Shown here one piece after another: positions 8,337-17,620 of a stretch of DNA of 64,000 nt (position 1 is its first letter; every line of letters begins with the position of its first letter). A program made the position numbers and the translations under genes. The stretch spans positions 1 through 64,000 of the forward strand of contig CP136956.1 of NCBI GenBank assembly GCA_033105485.1, read 5' to 3'. The notes beneath the pieces were generated by a model. It had not been told where the DNA came from and ran no database searches. It saw nothing but the letters and a program-made list of their open reading frames with translations. Origin of the DNA: LVI-A0039 sp033105485 (lineage in GTDB: Bacteria > Bacillota_I > Bacilli_A > UBA3375).

Positions 8337-9020
8337 ATGGCATTAACATCAAAACAATTAGTAGAATCAGGAGCTCACTTCGGTGAGAACAAGAAAAAAT
8401 GGAACCCAAAGATGAAAGAATACATCTATACTGAAAGAAAAGGATTCCACATCATTGACTTACAAAAAGCATCAAAAATGAGTGAAGACTTATACAACGA
8501 AGTTAAAGCAGTAGCTGAAACTGGAGATGTATTATTCGTAGGTACAAAAAGACAAGCAAGTGCGATCATTGAAAGAGTTGCTACTGACGTAGAAATGCCT
8601 TTCGTTGCTAACCGTTGGTTAGGTGGAATGTTAACAAACTTAAAAACAATCCAAGTTCGTATTAAAAAATTAGAAGAATTAGAAGCTTTATTCGCTAGTG
8701 AAGATATCAACTACTACACTAAGAAAGAACAAATGCTTATGACTAAAGAAATGGAAAAATTAACTCGTTTCTTAGGTGGAATTCGTAACATGAACGTAGT
8801 TCCTAAAGCAATCTTCGTAGTAGATTCTGAAAAAGAAAAAAATGCTATCTTAGAAGCTAAAAAATTAGGTATTAAAGTATTTGGTATTGCAGATACTAAC
8901 TCAAACCCAGAAGACTTTGACTGCTTTATTCCTGCAAACGATGATGCAATTAAAGCAATCGACTTAATTTTAACAAACATGGGAGAAGCAGTTGCTGAAG
9001 GTACTGCTGCTCGTCAATAA
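8337..9020 (+). CDS. rpsB: 30S ribosomal protein S2
   Basis: 227 residues, slightly shorter than the usual 240-260. N-terminal LVESGAHFGENKKKWNPKM, GDVLFVGTKRQA, the block RWLGGMLTN and the C-terminal FGIADTNSNPEDFDCFIPAND are all S2 signatures. It binds the 30S head-platform interface and is needed for S1 or mRNA docking. A very strong ribosome binding site (AGGAGG) precedes it. First gene of the rpsB-tsf-pyrH-frr run, the standard order in Bacillota. Confidence 0.98.
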   Translation: MALTSKQLVESGAHFGENKKKWNPKMKEYIYTERKGFHIIDLQKASKMSEDLYNEVKAVAETGDVLFVGTKRQASAIIERVATDVEMPFVANRWLGGMLTNLKTIQVRIKKLEELEALFASEDINYYTKKEQMLMTKEMEKLTRFLGGIRNMNVVPKAIFVVDSEKEKNAILEAKKLGIKVFGIADTNSNPEDFDCFIPANDDAIKAIDLILTNMGEAVAEGTAARQ

Positions 9021-9044
9021 TTAGAAGATAAGGGAGATAATAAT

Positions 9045-9923
9045 ATGTCATTAGCTGCAAAAGTAAAAGATTTAAGAGAACGTACTGGTGCTGGTATGAT
9101 GGATTGTAAAAAAGCAATCGAAGCATCAAACGGAGATATCGATCAAGCAATTGATTGGTTAAGAGAAAATGGAATTGCTAAAGCTGCAAAAAAGGGAGAC
9201 CGTGTTGCTGCTGAAGGTTTAACTAAAGTAATCATTGAAGGAAACAAAGCTGTAATCGTTGAATTAAACGCTGAAACTGACTTCGTTGCTAAAAATGACC
9301 AATTCTTAGACTTATTAAACACAATTTCAACTGCATTAGTTAACTCTGATGCAAAAACATTAGAAGAAGGTTTAGCTGTTGATGTTAACGGACAAACTAT
9401 TTCTGAATTAGTAGCTGCAGGTACTGCAACTATCGGTGAAAAAATTGACTTACGTCGTTTTGAAATCGTTGAGAAAACTGATGAGCAAACATTTGCTGAT
9501 TACTCTCACATGGGTGGAACTATCTCTGTGTTATTAACTTTAGATGGTAATAATGATGAAGTAGCTAAGCAAATCGCTATGCACGTTGCTGCTGCAAACC
9601 CTCAATTCTTAAACTCTGAAAGTGTTGACCCAGAAGTTTTAGCTAAAGAAACTGCTATCATCACTAAAGAAACAAAAGAAAACGCTGGTGGAAAACCTGA
9701 AAACATCATTGAAAAAATGATCGATGGTCGCGTAAACAAATTCTTAAAAGAAATCTGTTTAGTAAACCAAGCATTCGTTGTTGACCCAAGTTTAGAAGTT
9801 GAAAAAGCTGCTGCAAACGCAGGATTAACAATTATCGGATTCAACCGTTTTGAAGTTGGAGAAGGTATTGAAAAAGTTGAAACTAACTTTGCTGAAGAAG
9901 TTGCACAACAAATGAAAGCATAA
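9045..9923 (+). CDS. tsf: Elongation factor Ts
   Basis: Nucleotide exchange factor for EF-Tu. 292 residues, the usual length. The N-terminal UBA-like domain contains LRERTGAGMMDCKKAI, followed by the signature ETDFVAKND that contacts EF-Tu, and the dimerisation domain with MHVAAANPQFL. It is preceded by AAGGGAGAT and lies 24 bases behind rpsB, so both are read from the promoter at 8205. Codon use is biased to a narrow set, as expected for a highly expressed gene. Confidence 0.98.
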   Translation: MSLAAKVKDLRERTGAGMMDCKKAIEASNGDIDQAIDWLRENGIAKAAKKGDRVAAEGLTKVIIEGNKAVIVELNAETDFVAKNDQFLDLLNTISTALVNSDAKTLEEGLAVDVNGQTISELVAAGTATIGEKIDLRRFEIVEKTDEQTFADYSHMGGTISVLLTLDGNNDEVAKQIAMHVAAANPQFLNSESVDPEVLAKETAIITKETKENAGGKPENIIEKMIDGRVNKFLKEICLVNQAFVVDPSLEVEKAAANAGLTIIGFNRFEVGEGIEKVETNFAEEVAQQMKA

Positions 9924-9928
9924 AACGT

Positions 9929-9957
9929 AAGGGATACTTTTTGTATTCCTTTCTTTT
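9929..9957 (+). terminator. Terminator or attenuating hairpin between tsf and pyrH
   Basis: AAGGGATAC pairs with GTATTCCTTT, followed by CTTTT. It probably lowers transcription from the abundant rpsB-tsf message into pyrH, since pyrH has no clear promoter of its own. Confidence 0.65.
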
Positions 9958-9974
9958 AATAGAAAGGTAGAGCT

Positions 9975-10682
9975 ATGAGTAAAACTAGGACATTAATTAA
10001 GTTATCTGGTGAAGCAATGGCAGGGGAAAAAGGGTTCGGAATTGATCCTAAAACTGTACTAAGCATTGCTGAGGAAATTAAAGAAGTAGTAAATCAAGGA
10101 ATCGAAGTTGCAATCGTATGTGGAGGTGGAAACATCTGGCGTGGACAAGGGGCTGCTCAAATGGGTATGGATCGTTCACAAGCTGATTACATGGGAATGA
10201 TGGCAACAATTATGAACTCACTTGCCCTACAAGATTCATTAGAATCAATTGGATGTGACTCACGTGTACAGACTGCTTTACACGTAGATCAAGTTGCAGA
10301 ACCATATATTAGAAGACGTGCATTACGTCACTTAGAAAAAGGAAGAGTTGTTATTTTAGCTGGTGGAACTGGTATGCCATACTTCACTACTGATAGTAAC
10401 TCAATGTTACGTGCAAGCGAACTTGGATGTAACTTAGTATTAATGGCAAAAAATGGTGTAGATGGTGTTTATGATAAAGACCCTAACGAATTTGATGATG
10501 CTGTTAAATACGATAAATTAACTTATGCTCAAATCTTAGAAGATAAATTACGTGTTATGGACTTAACTGCTGCATCGATGGCAGATGAGAACGGATTACA
10601 AGCAATTGTCTTCAATATGAATGAAAAAGGTAATATCTTAAAAGCTATTACTAATCCAGAAATTGGAACTATTATTGAATAA
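9975..10682 (+). CDS. pyrH: UMP kinase
   Basis: Phosphorylates UMP to UDP, feeding nucleotide and sugar-nucleotide pools. 235 residues, normal for the bacterial hexameric amino-acid-kinase-fold enzyme. Visible motifs are LIKLSGEAMAGEKGFGID at the N-terminus, CGGGNIWRG, DRSQADYMGM, and GGTGMPYFTTD in the nucleotide site. The gene is separated from tsf by a hairpin and followed 8 bases later by frr. It is regulated allosterically in this family by GTP and UTP. Confidence 0.97.
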   Translation: MSKTRTLIKLSGEAMAGEKGFGIDPKTVLSIAEEIKEVVNQGIEVAIVCGGGNIWRGQGAAQMGMDRSQADYMGMMATIMNSLALQDSLESIGCDSRVQTALHVDQVAEPYIRRRALRHLEKGRVVILAGGTGMPYFTTDSNSMLRASELGCNLVLMAKNGVDGVYDKDPNEFDDAVKYDKLTYAQILEDKLRVMDLTAASMADENGLQAIVFNMNEKGNILKAITNPEIGTIIE

Positions 10683-10690
10683 GGAGAAAT

Positions 10691-11227
10691 ATGATTAACG
10701 AATTTAAAACAAAATTAAATGGTGCAATGGAACACTTAGACCGTGACTTAGGTAAATTACGTACAGGTCGTGCTAACCCTGCAATGCTTGACAGCGTTTT
10801 AGTAGAAGCATACGGAAGTAAAATGCCTTTAGCTAATGTAGCGATGATTTCAATTCCTGAAGCACGTCAATTATTAGTAAAACCATTCGATCCAAATACT
10901 ATTGGTGATGTTGAGAAAGCAATCGAAGTTGCAAACTTAGGATTCAACCCAACAAACGATGGTGAAACATTACGTATTACAATTCCTCAATTAACTGAAG
11001 AATTACGTCGTGATATTGCTAAAGATGCTAAAAAAGCTGGAGAAAATTCTAAGATTACAATCCGTAACATTAGAAAAGACGCTATGGATGCAATCAAAAA
11101 AGATGCTGAATTAACTGATGATCAAAAGAAAGGTTTAGAAACAAACGTTCAAGATCTAGTTAATGAGTATAACAAAAAAGTAGACGAAGTTGTAAAAGCA
11201 AAAGAAGCGGAAATTATGACTATCTAA
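10691..11227 (+). CDS. frr: Ribosome recycling factor
   Basis: Splits post-termination ribosomes together with EF-G. 178 residues, slightly shorter than the 185 typical. The long-helix signature LGKLRTGRANPAMLDSV near the N-terminus and the C-terminal RDIAKDAKKAGENSKITIRNIRKDA (shown here by its core SKITIRNIRKD) are diagnostic. AAGGAG precedes the ATG 8 bases after pyrH. The following gene uppS starts 8 bases downstream, so translation and envelope synthesis genes are in one operon. Confidence 0.97.
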   Translation: MINEFKTKLNGAMEHLDRDLGKLRTGRANPAMLDSVLVEAYGSKMPLANVAMISIPEARQLLVKPFDPNTIGDVEKAIEVANLGFNPTNDGETLRITIPQLTEELRRDIAKDAKKAGENSKITIRNIRKDAMDAIKKDAELTDDQKKGLETNVQDLVNEYNKKVDEVVKAKEAEIMTI

Positions 11228-11235
11228 GGATTAAT

Positions 11236-11967
11236 ATGTTATTTAAAAGAAAAAGCACTAAGACTACTATCGAACTAGATAAAAGTCTTATGCCAAAACA
11301 TGTTGCAATCATTATGGATGGAAATGGGAGATGGGCAAAGAAGAAAAATATGCCTGTCTCTTTTGGACATTCTCAAGGGGTTAAACGTATTGAAGACGTT
11401 GTTAAGGTTGCAATTGATGGTGGTATCGAAAGCGTAAGTGTATACGCCTTTTCTACAGAAAACTGGAGAAGATCTTCAGATGAAGTAGATCATTTATTAA
11501 AGCTCATTTTTAAATTTTATGAGTCAAAAGCAAAAGAGTTATATGCAAATGGGGTAAAGATTAAGTTTCCAGGAAGCGAGACTAACGTTCCACAAAACGT
11601 TTTAGATTTATTTGCAAAAATGGAAGAGGAATCTAAAGATTTTACAAATTTAACTTTAAATATTTGTTTTAACTATGGAGCACGTCAGGAACTAGTTGAT
11701 AGTGTTAATAAGTTTATTGAATCTAATCCTGGAGAACCAATTACTGAACAAGCGATTGGAGAAAATTTATATGATGGATTAACTAATGAGATTGATTTAT
11801 TAATTAGAACAAGTGGGGAACAACGTTTGTCAAACTTTATGTTATGGCAATTGTCATATAGTGAATTTGTGTTTACTGACGTATTATGGCCTGATTTTGA
11901 TCAAGAAAGTTTTAAGAAGTGTTTAGAAGTATATGCATCACGTAATCGTAGATTTGGAGGACGATGA
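11236..11967 (+). CDS. uppS: Undecaprenyl diphosphate synthase
   Basis: Condenses farnesyl diphosphate with isopentenyl diphosphates to make the C55 lipid carrier for peptidoglycan and other surface polymers. 243 residues. HVAIIMDGNGRWAKK holds the catalytic Asp and diphosphate-binding residues; VSVYAFSTENWRR and LLIRTSGEQRLSNFMLWQ are further cis-prenyltransferase signatures. It overlaps cdsA by four bases (ATGA). The carrier would serve the polysaccharide genes further right in the window. Confidence 0.97.
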   Translation: MLFKRKSTKTTIELDKSLMPKHVAIIMDGNGRWAKKKNMPVSFGHSQGVKRIEDVVKVAIDGGIESVSVYAFSTENWRRSSDEVDHLLKLIFKFYESKAKELYANGVKIKFPGSETNVPQNVLDLFAKMEEESKDFTNLTLNICFNYGARQELVDSVNKFIESNPGEPITEQAIGENLYDGLTNEIDLLIRTSGEQRLSNFMLWQLSYSEFVFTDVLWPDFDQESFKKCLEVYASRNRRFGGR

Positions 11968-12644
11968 AAAAACGTACAATTGGTGGACTAGGATTTGTAG
12001 TCCTATTTTATTTCACCCTATTATCAAAAAGTTTATTTTTAGTATTATTATCAATTTTTTTAATCGCGGGGATTATAGAATTAAAAAATATGTTTAAATT
12101 ATCAAACGAAAAAGTAAAGACAGCTCTTTATGGACTTGCGTTTGTTTTATTTATTCTTTCAATGGGGTATTTAAGTATTATTAAAACACCTCTAGTTATT
12201 TATTTGACAATTTTATTAATGTTAGATGATACATTAGCTTATATCGTAGGTAAAAGTATCGGGAAACATAAATTAAGTAAAATTTCACCAAATAAAACTA
12301 TTGAAGGATCACTTGGTGGATTATTATTATCGCCATTTATAAGTGTTGCTTTAATGACATTTTTAACAACAGTATTAGGTGATTATACACCGAGACTTGT
12401 AACATTTGATTTTGCAACAATTGGTGATTATAATCCATTTGCATTTATCTCAACACTTATTATTGTTAGTTTCTTATTAGCTTTATTAGGGCAAATTGGA
12501 GACTTAACAGAAAGTTACTTTAAACGAAGTGCAGGGATAAAAGATAGTGGAACAATTGTCTACGGACATGGAGGAATCTTAGATCGTGTAGATTCTTGGA
12601 TTTTTCCAACTATCTTAATGACAGTTATCATGCTGTTTTTATAG
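11964..12644 (+). CDS. cdsA: Phosphatidate cytidylyltransferase
   Basis: Makes CDP-diacylglycerol, the precursor of anionic phospholipids. 226 residues with several membrane segments; shorter than the usual ~265, mainly at the N-terminus. The C-terminal signature is intact: SYFKRSAGIKDSGTIVYGHG followed by GILDRVDSW, which carries the conserved Lys-Asp and Asp-Arg-x-Asp residues. Start ATG overlaps the uppS stop, preceded by GGAGG. Location between uppS and dxr is conserved in Bacillota. Confidence 0.95.
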   Translation: MKKRTIGGLGFVVLFYFTLLSKSLFLVLLSIFLIAGIIELKNMFKLSNEKVKTALYGLAFVLFILSMGYLSIIKTPLVIYLTILLMLDDTLAYIVGKSIGKHKLSKISPNKTIEGSLGGLLLSPFISVALMTFLTTVLGDYTPRLVTFDFATIGDYNPFAFISTLIIVSFLLALLGQIGDLTESYFKRSAGIKDSGTIVYGHGGILDRVDSWIFPTILMTVIMLFL

Positions 12645-12651
12645 GAGAAAG

Positions 12652-13800
12652 ATGAAAAATGTATCAATAATTGGAACTAGTGGTTCAATTGGAACTCAAA
12701 CAATTGATATTCTTGAGAATAATCGTGATAAGTATCAGTTACTTGCTTTTGCAGTAGGGTCTAATACTGATTACGCAAATCAAGTTTTAGCAAAGTTCCC
12801 GGAAGTTGAAATTGTATCAGTAGCTAATGAAGCTGATATTGAAAAAATCGAAAAACGATCAAATCTAACAGTTGTTTGTGGTCAAGACGGTTTAATTCTT
12901 GTTAGTACACATAAAGATGTAGAAATTGTAGTTACAGCAATTGTAGGATTTGTAGGGTTACGCCCAACAGTAGAAGCGATTAAAGCTGGTAAAGATATTG
13001 CCCTTGCAAATAAAGAAACATTAGTAACCGCTGGACATATTATTATGCCTCTTGCAAAAAAACACAATGTATCAATTTTACCTGTAGATAGTGAACACAG
13101 CGCTATTTACCAGGTATTACAAGGAATTGAGCAAGAAGATTTATCAAAATTAATTATAACAGCTTCAGGTGGTAGTTTTAGAATGAAAACTAGAGATGAA
13201 CTTGAAAATGTTACTGTTGAAGATGCATTAAACCATCCTAACTGGTCAATGGGAGCTAAGATTACAATTGATAGTGCAACAATGTTTAATAAAGGGTTAG
13301 AAGTTATTGAAGCTCACCATTTATATAATGTAGGTTATGATGATATTGAAGTAGTAGTGCACTATGAAAGTATCATCCATTCAATGATTGAAACTAAAGA
13401 TTATTCGGTACTAGCACAGTTAGGGACGCCTGATATGCGTTTACCAATCAGTTATGCATTAAGTTTTCCGAATCATGATCCAATCAAGAATTCAGAACGT
13501 CTTAGCTTAACAAAGATTGGGAAATTACAATTTATTGAACCTGATTTAGAACGTTACCCAGCGCTACGTTTAGCAATTGAAGCAGGACGTACTGGTGGAA
13601 GCATGCCGACTGTAATGAATGCAGCAAATGAAGTTGCAGTTGATTTATTCTTAAATAGAAAAATTAAATTCTTAGATATTGAGAAAATTGTAGAAGAAGC
13701 TATGGATTCACATACATTAATTACTGAGCCAAATTTAGACCAAATCTTCGAAGTTGATAGTCAAGTTCGTTCTCAAATTTTAGGAGGATTTAATGATTAA
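12652..13800 (+). CDS. dxr: 1-deoxy-D-xylulose 5-phosphate reductoisomerase
   Basis: Second enzyme of the MEP isoprenoid pathway: DXP to MEP with NADPH. 382 residues. N-terminal GTSGSIGTQTIDI is the NADPH site, ALANKETLV and PVDSEHSAIYQ form the metal and substrate site, and ITASGGSFR plus HPNWSMGAKITIDSATM are further signatures. Its product eventually feeds UppS in the same operon. It overlaps rseP by 8 bases. Presence shows that this organism uses the MEP route rather than relying only on mevalonate. Confidence 0.97.
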   Translation: MKNVSIIGTSGSIGTQTIDILENNRDKYQLLAFAVGSNTDYANQVLAKFPEVEIVSVANEADIEKIEKRSNLTVVCGQDGLILVSTHKDVEIVVTAIVGFVGLRPTVEAIKAGKDIALANKETLVTAGHIIMPLAKKHNVSILPVDSEHSAIYQVLQGIEQEDLSKLIITASGGSFRMKTRDELENVTVEDALNHPNWSMGAKITIDSATMFNKGLEVIEAHHLYNVGYDDIEVVVHYESIIHSMIETKDYSVLAQLGTPDMRLPISYALSFPNHDPIKNSERLSLTKIGKLQFIEPDLERYPALRLAIEAGRTGGSMPTVMNAANEVAVDLFLNRKIKFLDIEKIVEEAMDSHTLITEPNLDQIFEVDSQVRSQILGGFND

Positions 13801-15199
13801 TACAATACTAGGTATTTTATTTTTCCTAGTCGCTATTACAATTATTGTTGTAGTACATGAATTTGGACATTTAATTGTTGCAAAGCGTAATGGGGTTAAA
13901 TGTTTCGAATTCTCTGTAGGGACGGGACCGAAATTAATTAAATTATATACTGATAAAGATGGTACCATTTATAACTTACGTGCTATTCCACTTGGTGGAT
14001 ATGTAATGATGGCTGGTGAAGAAGAAGCAACAGATATGGATTTTGATAAGGAAGAGTCATTATTAAATAAACATCCATGGCAAAAAATAAAAATTCTATT
14101 TGCCGGTGCATTTATGAACTTTGTTTTAGGATGGATTGTTTTATTCTCAAGTTTCCTTTTCTTTGGAGTTAGTACACCAGTTGACACTAATGTAATTGAG
14201 GTAACTGAAAATACACCAGCAGCTATTGCTGGATTACAGTCAGGAGATGCAATTACAAGTATTGACGGTGTAGAAACTACAAACTATACAGAAATTACTG
14301 AACAGTTACAAGGTAAGAAAGAAGTTGAAATTGGCTATACTCATGGAGGAAAAGAACTTATAACGAGTATTACTAAACAACAAGTTGATTGTGAAACATC
14401 AGTAATTGGAATTAGTCCACAATTAGAACAAGATAAATTTAGTTTCACTACAAGTATTAAATCTGCAACAGCAGGATTTGTTGCAATCTTTGGTAGTATT
14501 GGTGATTCCCTGCAATTATTATTTAACGGTACTGCTGGTGTATCTGATCTAATGGGTCCTGTCGGTATTGCCTCAGCATCTAAATCAGTAATTACACAAG
14601 GTGTTGCAACAATGCTTATGACAATCGCATTTTTAAGTATTAATATTGGGGTAGTAAATATCTTACCATTCCCAGCACTTGATGGTGGTCGTATTGTTTT
14701 AGCATTAATCGAATTAGTAACAAAACGTAAAGTTCCAGAAAAAATTGAATTATACCTTAATTTCTTAGGGTTCATTTTATTAATGGGATTATTTGTTGTA
14801 GTAACATTCTCAGATGTAGGACGTTTAGGAACTACGCAGTATTATGATATGTCAATTGACACTAATACAGTATGTGCTCGCTCAGCAGAAGAAGTTGATT
14901 ATACATTTAACTTTGCACCTGTTGGGGCAGAACTTCCTGAGCTTGTAAAAGTCGAACTAACAGTTTCTGACGGAATTATTTCAAATGTAGCCGATGCTAC
15001 AAATGAAATTGCAAATGATAGTAACACTGTTTCGTTTAAATATAGTGAACCAAACACTGTAGAACAATTTTCAGATAGTGAGATTACAGTTACTGTAAAA
15101 CCAGATCAAACATCTACTAAACCGTTAGACTTAACTGTTAAAGTGTATGATGAAAAAGGAGATACGATTAACCAAGCGATTTATCGTATTGAAAGATAA
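13793..15199 (+). CDS. rseP: Site-2 membrane metalloprotease RseP/RasP with extra C-terminal domain
   Basis: Intramembrane zinc protease that cleaves anti-sigma factors, signal-peptide remnants and similar substrates. HEFGH near residues 22-26 and FPALDGGRIV near residue 297 supply the zinc ligands; a PDZ domain lies between (about residues 125-200). The last membrane segment ends near residue 342, where relatives such as RasP (about 420 residues) stop soon afterwards. Here ~118 further residues follow, polar and beta-rich, with one Cys. From the known topology this tail would face outside the membrane. The extension seems to be a real in-frame part of the gene. It overlaps dxr by 8 bases. 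Confidence 0.93.
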   Translation: MINTILGILFFLVAITIIVVVHEFGHLIVAKRNGVKCFEFSVGTGPKLIKLYTDKDGTIYNLRAIPLGGYVMMAGEEEATDMDFDKEESLLNKHPWQKIKILFAGAFMNFVLGWIVLFSSFLFFGVSTPVDTNVIEVTENTPAAIAGLQSGDAITSIDGVETTNYTEITEQLQGKKEVEIGYTHGGKELITSITKQQVDCETSVIGISPQLEQDKFSFTTSIKSATAGFVAIFGSIGDSLQLLFNGTAGVSDLMGPVGIASASKSVITQGVATMLMTIAFLSINIGVVNILPFPALDGGRIVLALIELVTKRKVPEKIELYLNFLGFILLMGLFVVVTFSDVGRLGTTQYYDMSIDTNTVCARSAEEVDYTFNFAPVGAELPELVKVELTVSDGIISNVADATNEIANDSNTVSFKYSEPNTVEQFSDSEITVTVKPDQTSTKPLDLTVKVYDEKGDTINQAIYRIER

Positions 15200-15212
15200 T
15201 AGGAGATAGATT

Positions 15213-16883
15213 ATGTATCAAAGTAAATTTTTAATTCCTACTTTAAAAGAAGCACCGAAAGATGCGCAGATATTCTCGCACGGTCACTTAATTAGAGCTG
15301 GATATATTAAACAAAGTGCAGCTGGTTTATATACATATTTACCATTAGCACAACGTTCTTTACGTAAGATTGAACAAGTAGTAAGAGAAGAAATCGATAA
15401 GATCGGTGGAGCTGAAATGAGTATGCCGCTTATGCAACCTACTGAACTTTGGGAACAAAGTGGACGTTTAGAAAACTACGACGAAGGAAATATGTTCATG
15501 ATGACTGATCGTCACGGACGTAAATTTGCAATGTCACCAACTGCTGAAGAAGCAACTGTTGATGTTGTTCGTAGTCACTTAAATAGTTATAAGAAATACC
15601 CATTAAATGTATACCAAATTAACACTAAATTTAGAGATGAAAGACGTCCACGTTTTGGATTATTACGTTCTCGTGAATTTACAATGTTTGATGGTTACTC
15701 ATTCCATACAGATGAAGAGTGTTTAAACAATACATATAACGACTACTATGAAGCTTATAAAAGAATTTTAGATCGTTTAGAAATTGATTATCGTATTGTT
15801 ACAGCTGACAACGGAAGCATGGGTGGAAGTATGTCACAGGAATTCATGGCAATTAGTGAAATTGGTGAAGATACAATTGCATACGAAGAAGGAACTGACA
15901 TTGCATACAATGTTGAAACAGCTCCAATTGCTAATGTTTATTCAAAACAAACTTCAAACTCGGAATTAGCTAGAGTAGAGACTCCAAACATCAAAACAAT
16001 GGAAGAATTAACTAGTTTCCTAAATGTTGATTTAAAAAACACTGTTAAAGCTGTTTGTTATATGATTGATTCTGAATTAGTAATTGCTTTCTGTAATGGA
16101 ACAAGAACTATTGAAGAAACTAAATTATTACGTGCAGTAGGTGGAGCTGAGATTGAATCAGCATCAAATACTATGCTTGCTGATAACAATATTGCTGCTG
16201 GATTTATTGGTCCAGTTGGTTTAGAAAATATTCGTGTAGTCTTTGATCGTGAAGTAAGTATGATGTCTAACTTTGTATGTGGGGCTAATGAAGTTGACTA
16301 CCACTTAACAGGTGTTGATTTTGATCGTGATATTAATAGTGATCAAGTCTTTGATATTTGTGAAGTTGAAGAAGGCGATATCATGCGCTCGGGTGGAAAT
16401 CCTGCGAGCTTAGCTAAAGGGATTGAAATTGGTCACATTTTTGCATTAGGTGACCGTTATACTTCAAGTATGGGAATGACATTCTTAGATAAAGATCAAA
16501 AACAAGCGACTCCAGTAATGGGATGTTATGGAATTGGTATTTCAAGAATCTTAACTGCCTATGTAGAGCAAAAGCAAATTGATGGTACAGTTCGCTTTGG
16601 AGAGGCTGTATCACCATTTGACTACCATTTAATCGTTTTAGACTATGCGAAAAATGAGGAACAAGCAAACTTTGCAAATGAAGTTGCTAAGAAATTAAGA
16701 GCACAAGGTAAAACTGTTTTAATCGATGACCGTAATGAACGTGTTGGTTCGAAAATGATTGATGCTGAATTAATCGGATGTACAAACCAAATCGTTATTG
16801 GACGTGACTTCAGTGAAGGTATTGTTGAAGTTAAAAATGGTAAAGAAAAAACTAAAGTAAATGTTGAGGAGCTTTATGCGTAA
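15213..16883 (+). CDS. proS: Prolyl-tRNA synthetase
   Basis: Charges tRNA-Pro. 556 residues, bacterial type, including the ~180-residue editing insertion between class II motifs 2 and 3. Motif 1 lies around QRSLRKIEQVVREEI, motif 2 is KFRDERRPRFGLLRSREFTM, motif 3 includes GCYGIGISRILTAYVEQ. The C-terminal anticodon-binding domain contains DDRNERVGSKMIDAELIG. No T-box leader precedes it; it is read through from rseP, which is also its partner in Bacillus. The membrane cyclophilin gene overlaps its end. Confidence 0.97.
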   Translation: MYQSKFLIPTLKEAPKDAQIFSHGHLIRAGYIKQSAAGLYTYLPLAQRSLRKIEQVVREEIDKIGGAEMSMPLMQPTELWEQSGRLENYDEGNMFMMTDRHGRKFAMSPTAEEATVDVVRSHLNSYKKYPLNVYQINTKFRDERRPRFGLLRSREFTMFDGYSFHTDEECLNNTYNDYYEAYKRILDRLEIDYRIVTADNGSMGGSMSQEFMAISEIGEDTIAYEEGTDIAYNVETAPIANVYSKQTSNSELARVETPNIKTMEELTSFLNVDLKNTVKAVCYMIDSELVIAFCNGTRTIEETKLLRAVGGAEIESASNTMLADNNIAAGFIGPVGLENIRVVFDREVSMMSNFVCGANEVDYHLTGVDFDRDINSDQVFDICEVEEGDIMRSGGNPASLAKGIEIGHIFALGDRYTSSMGMTFLDKDQKQATPVMGCYGIGISRILTAYVEQKQIDGTVRFGEAVSPFDYHLIVLDYAKNEEQANFANEVAKKLRAQGKTVLIDDRNERVGSKMIDAELIGCTNQIVIGRDFSEGIVEVKNGKEKTKVNVEELYA

Positions 16884-17589
16884 AATGGTAATTGTTTTAG
16901 TAGGATGTTTAGTAGTACTTGTTGCCTTATTAGTAATTATTAGTAATATGACACCTGCAACAGATGAAGCACAGTCTTCGGAAGCTGCAATTGCAGCAGC
17001 AAAAGAAGCGCGCGAGGAAATTTCTAAAGAGAGTAATCCAGTAGCAACTATTGTTCTTACACAGAATAAACAAGACTACACATTTACATTTGAGTTATTC
17101 CCTGATAAAGCACCGCAATCAGTGTATAATTTTATGAGCTTAGGAAATTCAGGGTTCTATGATGGATTAACTATGCATAGAGTTATTAGCAGCTTTGTAA
17201 TGCAAGGTGGTGACCCAGATGGTAACGGAAGTGGTGGACCAGATTATACAATTACTGGTGAATTTCCATCAAATGGAGTTGAAACAGGATTATCACATCA
17301 AATCGGAGCTTTAGCTTGGGCTCGCGCTGCAGCAAATGATACAGCGGGAAGTCAATTCTATATTGTACTTGATGATGGAGTTCAATATTTAGATGAAAAC
17401 TATGCAGTGTTTGGTTATATGATTGATGGATTTGAAAATTTAGCTCACTTCAATAGTATTTCTACAACATCTCAAGATGCACCAGAAAATCCAATTACAA
17501 TTAAATCAGTCTCAATTGATACTAAAGGTGTTGATTACCCAGAACCTGATAAAATTGAAGATTATAGTGAATTAGAAGAAAACCAATAA
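16876..17589 (+). CDS. Membrane-anchored cyclophilin-type peptidyl-prolyl isomerase
   Basis: About 237 residues: one hydrophobic N-terminal segment (residues ~4-22) followed by a cyclophilin domain facing outside. Cyclophilin signatures are MHRVISSFVMQGGDPDGNGS and AGSQFYIVL. An LVGC sequence resembles a lipobox, but only ten residues precede the Cys and the hydrophobic stretch continues past it, so a signal anchor is more likely than a lipoprotein. ATG 16876 is chosen over 16861 because GAGGAG stands before it; it overlaps the proS stop. It probably helps exported proteins fold. Confidence 0.88.
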   Translation: MRKMVIVLVGCLVVLVALLVIISNMTPATDEAQSSEAAIAAAKEAREEISKESNPVATIVLTQNKQDYTFTFELFPDKAPQSVYNFMSLGNSGFYDGLTMHRVISSFVMQGGDPDGNGSGGPDYTITGEFPSNGVETGLSHQIGALAWARAAANDTAGSQFYIVLDDGVQYLDENYAVFGYMIDGFENLAHFNSISTTSQDAPENPITIKSVSIDTKGVDYPEPDKIEDYSELEENQ

Positions 17590-17620
17590 GATATTAAAAA
17601 AAATGATTTAGAGGAGCATG

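Noticed and set aside
16876..16960. Cyclophilin as a lipoprotein
   Set aside because: LVGC resembles a lipobox, but the region before it is too short and the hydrophobic stretch continues beyond the Cys.
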